Assembly: GCF_949987515.2 (NCBI RefSeq)
Contig: NC_082685.1
Location: 30,024,168 to 30,088,167, forward strand
From: Delphinus delphis
Taxonomy: Eukaryota > Chordata > Mammalia > Artiodactyla > Delphinidae
Length of the DNA: 64,000 nt
Direction of reading: 5' to 3'
The translations under genes were made by a program, and so were the position numbers. The notes under the pieces were generated by a model. It saw only the letters and a program-made list of their open reading frames with translations, was not told the DNA's origin and did not search any database. Each line of letters starts with the position of its first letter. The first letter of the stretch is position 1. This document shows positions 58,567 through 64,000 of the stretch, in pieces.

Positions 58567-58945
58567 TCCTTCTCTCAAAATTCATTTGCTGAAGTCCTGG
58601 ACCCTGGAACTTTAGAATGTGACTATATTTGGAGATAAGGTCTTTAAAGAGGCAATTAAGGTTAAGAGTGAGATAACTGGAGTGGGCCCTAATCCAACAT
58701 GACTTATGTCCTTTAAGAAGAGGAGAAAAGGACACATACATGCACACAGGGAACATTATGTAAAGGTATAGGGAGACGATGATGCCAACAAGCTAAGGAG
58801 AGAGGCCTCAGAAGAAGCCGACCCTGTTGACACCTTGATCTTGGACTTCTAGCTTTCAGAACTGTGAGAAAATAAATTTCTGTTGTTTAAGCCATCAAGT
58901 GTGTACTGCTTTATTATGGCAGCCCTAGCAAACTCATAGAGGCAG
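58567..58945 (+). mobile_element. MLT1-like solo LTR (ERVL-MaLR)
   Basis: TTAGAATGTGACTATATTTG, GGTCTTTAAAGAGGCAATTA, GGGCCCTAATCCAACATGAC, TGACACCTTGATCTTGGACT, CTTTCAGAACTGTGAGAAAA, the poly(A) signal AATAAA and TTATGGCAGCCCTAGCAAAC follow the MaLR LTR plan. The subfamily was not assigned. No internal retroviral sequence is present. Confidence 0.85.
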
Positions 58946-60759
58946 GTTCCCAGGAAGAAAGATTGCCAAGGATAAAGGACTAGGGTTGTCAAAATGGGTA
59001 CATTTAGAAGTGATGACAGATTGAAAGCTCTAAGAGGTAGAAAGGGAATAGTGTAATGTACATTCAAACGGGCACAAAAGGCTCAAGGCGCATATGTCAC
59101 TTTCATCACAATTTTGTTTCATTCCCTCTTCCTTTTATGTAATCTCTTTGTCCAGGATGGAGGACAAGCCACAGTGCTTAGTTTTTAGACATTGTGACTC
59201 AAGGCTTCAAATACCTGTTTGTTTTGAAACGTATCAGGGACCTGCTTGTGCTAAATATAATCAACCTATCCTGCTAAGTTTATGGAATAACCCTCTTTCA
59301 CAAGGGCCCCACGACTGTGATGTGCAAAGTCTAATAAAAGTCTGGCATTTTCAAGTTGGTCTCTTCAAGTAGCCTGGCTTCTAAGAAATAGGTTATTGTT
59401 GATTTTTGCTTCCAAATGGTATGTGGCTCTATTTTGTCTGTGCACAGCAGAGTCCTGAGGAAACGAAGTCTAGTCTGGCCTTTAAACAATGATGACAAAA
59501 AGCCTCAATTGTTGAACTTTCAAAAACTTCCGAACCTCAAGGACACGCTCTTCACTGTTAACCGTAATGACCTCCTTTAGCTCGGGGAGTTAGAGAGAAG
59601 AGTAAAAACGAAGGCTGATTCAAAAGCTGGAGGAAGAGAGGGAAGGAACTTCTGTTCGAAAAACAATTTTAAAAATTGGATTTGTTTGCCCTTAGCCTGG
59701 GTGTGAGGACTCATTACGGACAAATTCTTCATGTTTCAACTGGACACACAAAGCACTGAAGCTGGTAACTCGAGGGAACCAGTCTGCTGTGTTATTTAAC
59801 TCTCCACTTATTAACGTTACACCAATGCTATTTTCTCTGTACCCAGTTTTATCAGAGACATTTTAAAGTGCTCTTTACTTGCTTGACAGAAAGCATCTGA
59901 GCATTCTTGAGTGTTTTCATGGATTTTTACCCATGCTCATAAAAAAGCCATAAAGTTCTTTTTTTTTTCTTTTAAGGCACCATTTCACTTTCTGGTATAA
60001 TTGTTTATTAATTTTCAGATCACTCTATAAATCATGTCCTCCATATCAGGTTGTCATACACACTTCGAGAGTTCTGTGGTGCAAAAAAAAAAAAAAAAAA
60101 AGTTTTAGAAATTATACTGCTTCTCAGACTCAATGATGTTAGCTTCAGTCTTGGCTGAGATAGTTTCTGTTGAGTCACTCTAAAGACAACTCCTTCTAAA
60201 TGCTTTTTATACTTAGGGGAAAAATGAAATCAAGTGCTTTTTTTTAAATCATATTAAGTGAATACATTACATGTTAGCAAGCATTTTCTTATTTTTATAA
60301 TGAAAAAAATCGTTAAGCACAATTTCACTCTAATTGTAATAGAGCAGATTTGCTTTTAGACTGAAATACAATAAACTCTCTGATAAACAGCAGTCAACCT
60401 AAGGCAGGGTGGAAATCCTATGAATATGCTGACCCTCCTCATAAACGGATGTAATTTTATAGATAGGTCAGAGCTTTATGCCCTTCCTAAAAATATATAT
60501 ATTTCTAGCTGGTTTCCTGCTTGATAATTTTAGACTTTGAGGTATAAATGAAAGAAAAAAAAATTAGGAGGGGACATTATTTTGCTAAAACCCGCAGTTA
60601 CACATACAAAGATATGGCCTTGCATTTTAAAATGAAGTTTGAATAAAAATGCATGAGCAGACAGCTACAGTTATACTGACTTTCAGAAAAATATTTATCT
60701 ATTTCCTACACAAACAGCAAGGTCGGGCTTTTACGTTCTACTTTCTCTACGAGGTTTCC
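58946..60759. other. Unique sequence, nothing coding recognised
   Basis: An A19 run lies at 60083-60101. About 60230-60480 is AT-rich and non-repetitive with several TAAT cores. No exon was supported. Confidence 0.45.
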
Positions 60760-60990
60760 AACGTCAGTGCCCACAATGGTGCTCTCCCTCCCTGAACTCA
60801 TAGAGTATTTATTGTTGCCACCACTAATTTGGCACTTAGCATATGCTGCCTGGCATTGTTAATTATCTTTTTTATGTACATGTCTTGTCTGTCCAAGTAG
60901 CCGACTCTCTTTGACTGTAAGGGTAATATCTTATAGTACTTCATATTGCAAGCACAGAGTGAAGTGCTTTGCTAGAGTAGCTTTTCAACA
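60760..60990 (+). repeat. L2 LINE 3' fragment, sense strand
   Basis: TCATAGAGTATTTATTGTTG, CTGTCCAAGTAGCCGACTCT, ACTGTAAGGGTAATATCTTA and AAGCACAGAGTGAAGTGCTT fit the L2 end, although diverged. Confidence 0.5.
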
Positions 60991-61247
60991 TCTGTTTGGG
61001 ATGATGGTGGTGGTGATGCCACAAAGGAAAGGCATTATCCAATTGGCACTGGGACTCTAAGGCAACTTGAAAATTCTCTGATCCCAATCCTAGAGCTTTG
61101 TACATTGTAGGAACTTATCCAATGTTTGGCAAATTTTAAGCCATTTTTCAGTCCAAGTAAGCTGGTATTGAGCTACTGAATTAATTCACGTCGCATTTTT
61201 GTATACATTTTATTCTTCTAGCATGTTCTTACTCATTAAACCCTTTT

Positions 61248-61440
61248 GTCAGTGGTTCTCCCTTCTGGCTTTATATCAACACTGCCTGCAAGGCTTTATA
61301 CAATAAAGATGCCAGGGCCCCAACCAAGATCTAAAATATCGAAATATTTAGAGGTAGGATCCAATACTCTGTGTTTTTTAAATATCTCTGCTGATGATTC
61401 TGATGTGCAACCAGGTTTGAAAACCACTGAAAATCCAACT
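61248..61440. mobile_element. MER5-like hAT (Charlie) non-autonomous transposon (copy 4)
   Basis: GTCAGTGGTTCTCCCTTCTG at the left, TAAAGATGCCAGGGCCCCAA, CTGATGATTCTGATGTGCAA, and GGTTTGAAAACCACTGAAAA at the right give the inverted-end layout of MER5A. Confidence 0.87.
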
Positions 61441-63059
61441 CAAAGACTACACTCGTGCCAATATCTAGCCTTATTTTTCCCTCTTCTAAACTTCTGATAG
61501 ACATTATGTATTATTTAAATCCTACATGAAATAATGGTACGCACAAAGAAAGGAGAGATCAAATGGTTATAATTCAGATGTGTCTTTGTATCCAAATATT
61601 TCTTCATTTCCCACATTGTTTTACAAATGATATGAAGCAGCTTTCAGAATGCTTTTAGAAAAAAAATAAACATTGAGGGAATTGGAACGGAAGAAATATA
61701 AGGGCAGAAAAAAAAATAACAACAGAAAACCATGACGGTAATGTTTGCAAACTGGGATGCTGTGTGCCCTGTCAAAGGCTTAAGGTAGTGCATAGATTTA
61801 TTTAAGTCTACGTTTCCTAGAAGCCAAAGCAAAGACGGAAACAAAGGTGCTATACGGTTTCCATAAAATAAAAGCAGTTCATTTTTCCAGACGCTTATGG
61901 ATCCTTAAAAAGAGGAAAACTTCTAGCTGTGACAGAAATCTCCAACTGAGTCACTGTTATAAACAATAATGTATTTCTTCCCACTATTTCTTCAAGTTTC
62001 TATCAGTGTAGTCTGCTGGCATGATGACAAAACACAATTTTGCAAAAGCAACTCTACAAGGAGCCTAAACTGTGCAATTATTCAGAAAGGAAATTTTAGA
62101 GAATGAATGTCCTTCAGACAATCTTCCATAAATATTATTTCTTGTGACTGTGTTTTTGATAATGATGCGTAAAGGTTTAAGATTGTCTTTAAACGTGAGA
62201 GCCTGGTGTGTCAATAGTCTCTACTGCTAAATAAGGACAGACTCATTGGCTTGACTATCGTCTGTGTAGAGGGATAGTTCTGGTCTTTTCACTAAAGATA
62301 AACATCCAAATTAAGACACATGCTAGAGATGCTAAAAGCCCATATCTAGAGTTCATTGGGGAAAGAAGGTTCCTTTAGACTGGGCCAAATTTGTCCTCAG
62401 AAAACAGTTCTTCATCAGCTTTAATACTGGAACAAATAGTTCTTACTTTATTGCATAACTGAAAACTCCCTAGACTTGAGCTATGCATCAAATTTTCCTT
62501 AAATATATTTCAATAAATACTCGATTATGTTTACTGTCCTCACTGGTTTTCCAAATGGAAGTCTAGAAGGAATGGTCACCTTCCTCTTCCCTATGATATC
62601 TAGTCGTGTTGTAGATGTCTTTTTTAGTGAGTACATTTAATCTAAGAGATTAAACCGAATGTACAGAACTGGGATGCAGAGAAGAGACGAGGAGTAGAGC
62701 AAAAGCCTCCTGAAGAACTGAGTTTCTGCCTCTTACCATTCACTGGTTGCGCAGCCTTGAATAAATCCCTTCCTCACGTGCAGAGTTCCTTTTACTCTAG
62801 TTCACCGTGTTGTTTATCGTTGGTGCTACGATTAAATGGAAGAATGTCTAACTAAACACTTTTTTGTAATGGGTAAGACGCCTGCTGATGGCGGGTATTT
62901 CTTTTTCCTGGGATTCCTTACGAAGAACACTAGCCCAGAGGTTGAAGGGGAAATCATGATCTCTCGCGACTCAATAGAAAGCAGCCGTGGACAGGTTCAC
63001 CCACGCACACAGGGCCCTGACCTCCTCTTTTCCCCTCACCTTTGCACATGAGTGTCACG
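61441..63059. other. Unique sequence, nothing recognised
   Basis: No exon or repeat family was supported. Several short open frames are chance. Confidence 0.5.
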
Positions 63060-63390
63060 ATGGCTCTGCTTTCGTGGCCCTCACCTAGCTCAGTTCTAGG
63101 CGTGAAGTCCAAAACCTATCACGTCAGCATCCTAACTCCAAAACATTCTTTTCATTGCTTTTCTTTTCATTTGCTGTATCTGGCAAGTTTAGTCTATTTG
63201 TGTGCTTCATTATGCACTTATGACTTGCTGCAGTGCTTACAAGCAACAGTCTTCACATCTGTCATCCCAATTCACTCCCACTAGACTGGAAGCGCCAGGG
63301 AGGCAGGAATCATGACCATCCGGATTGCGCTGCACCCCCAAACCCTTGCAAAATATGTGACACGCAGTAGGCATAAAATAAAGAGCTGCG
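63060..63390 (+). repeat. L2 LINE 3' fragment, sense strand
   Basis: TCACTCCCACTAGACTGGAA, GCGCCAGGGAGGCAGGAATC and GTGACACGCAGTAGGCATAA match the L2 3' end. Confidence 0.65.
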
Positions 63391-63394
63391 GCAG

Positions 63395-63570
63395 AGTTTC
63401 TTATCATTTGTTCGTGTAAGATTAGTACTATCATTCCCCTTTTTCAGGTGAAAAAATTGAGGCTCCGAGAGGTGGTGTAATTTGCCCCATGTAAGGACGC
63501 TAAATCGTGGCAGAGTTGAGATGTGAACCCAGCTCTCTAGAGCTCTCATGACCCTACTATGGATAAAGTG
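63395..63570 (-). repeat. MIR SINE, antisense
   Basis: TTCCCCTTTTTCAGGTGAAA, AATTGAGGCTCCGAGAGGTG, TTTGCCCCATGTAAGGACGC and GATGTGAACCCAGCTCTCTA are reverse-complement MIR landmarks. Confidence 0.88.
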
Positions 63571-64000
63571 CTCTATGTATGAGGCAGACACCCTCCAAGA
63601 ACATCAGTGCCCTGATGCAGCTCAGGGTTTCCTGTGTCACACATCGAGTCTTATTTGTGGTGCACTAATCTAATCTAATTGGATTTCTATGTGTGAGCAG
63701 TGAAGTGAGCCCTGTCCTTGGTTTGGCCTATACAATACACAGTCTTTTTAATTTTTTACTTTATATCGCCTACTATATTTTTGCACACAGTAGCTGAAAT
63801 GTTCACAAATTTGGTTTTTAGATTCCTTGGGACTAAAAGAATCTAACACTATTGGCTCTAAGAATCATAGAGTCCATAAGCTACCCTAAAAAACACACCT
63901 GGGTTTTTAAGAGAAGCATTTCTTTTTTTTTTTCCATACCAAAACTCGTGAGTCTTTTCTCTTCTTCATGAGTTTTAAATAAAGAGATGTTCTCCAGGGC
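63571..64000. other. Unique sequence at the window end, nothing recognised
   Basis: No exon or repeat family was supported. Confidence 0.5.

Larger units (their letters stand above)
10988..64000 (-). other. TENM2: TENM2 upstream (5') intron or promoter-side region
   Basis: This lies 5' of the first coding exon. No recognisable exon, CpG island or other gene was found in 53 kb. TENM2 is known to have widely spaced alternative non-coding 5' exons, so this is most simply intron of the longer transcripts. Whether it is transcribed cannot be read from the sequence. Confidence 0.6.

Noticed and set aside
60083..60101. A19 run as the tail of a processed pseudogene
   Set aside because: No reading frame, exon-derived sequence or flanking duplication adjoins it.

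Overview
The window is mammalian nuclear DNA. It is mostly non-coding, AT-leaning and full of interspersed repeats. The lineage is most likely cetacean (a whale or dolphin). This rests on six well-preserved copies of the tRNA-derived CHR-type SINE (core text like CCCTGGTGGCGCAGTGG, B box GGTTCGTGCCC), five of the short form and one of the long form. Clean target-site duplications were found for all six. A seventh, older SINE is present. Young L1 3' ends are of the cetartiodactyl type, and I saw no BovB or Bov-tA elements of the kind expected in a ruminant. The species cannot be named from this sequence.

One protein-coding exon is recognisable. It is the first coding exon of TENM2 (teneurin-2) on the minus strand, CDS 10914 down to 10689. 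It is preceded by 73 bases of exon that I infer to be 5' UTR, behind a good acceptor, and is followed by a consensus GTATGT donor. It encodes the first 75 residues of the cytoplasmic N-terminus. Transcription runs leftward. Positions 1-10688 are therefore the start of the intron after this exon, and 10988-64000 is the upstream 5' intron or promoter-side region. No other TENM2 exon was recognised. Almost all other open frames of 60-130 codons are chance frames or repeat remnants.

Layout: 1-10.7 kb holds an old L2, a short L1 3' fragment with a 22-bp duplication, a CHR SINE, a long (AT)n-poly(T) tract and an MLT1-type LTR, followed by the TENM2 exon. From 13.7 to 20.7 kb lies a nearly full-length but decayed ancient L1M element, split by a much younger 5'-truncated L1 (about 17.62-18.57 kb) with its own poly(A) tail and flanking duplication. 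From 20.7 to 43 kb there are scattered MIR, L2, MER5-like, L1 and LTR remnants, a G-rich polypurine tract and stretches of unique AT-rich sequence that may be conserved non-coding DNA. From 43.8 to 51.3 kb four CHR-type SINEs lie within about 7.2 kb, one of them inside an older hAT-like DNA transposon. From 51 to 64 kb there are L2, MaLR, MER5-like and MIR remnants in otherwise unique sequence.

No CRISPR array, operon, intact mobile element or new multi-gene system is present. The points most worth following are the TENM2 exon and its open upstream frame, the nested transposon chronology, and several unique AT-rich or CpG-bearing blocks in the TENM2 5' region that could be regulatory.
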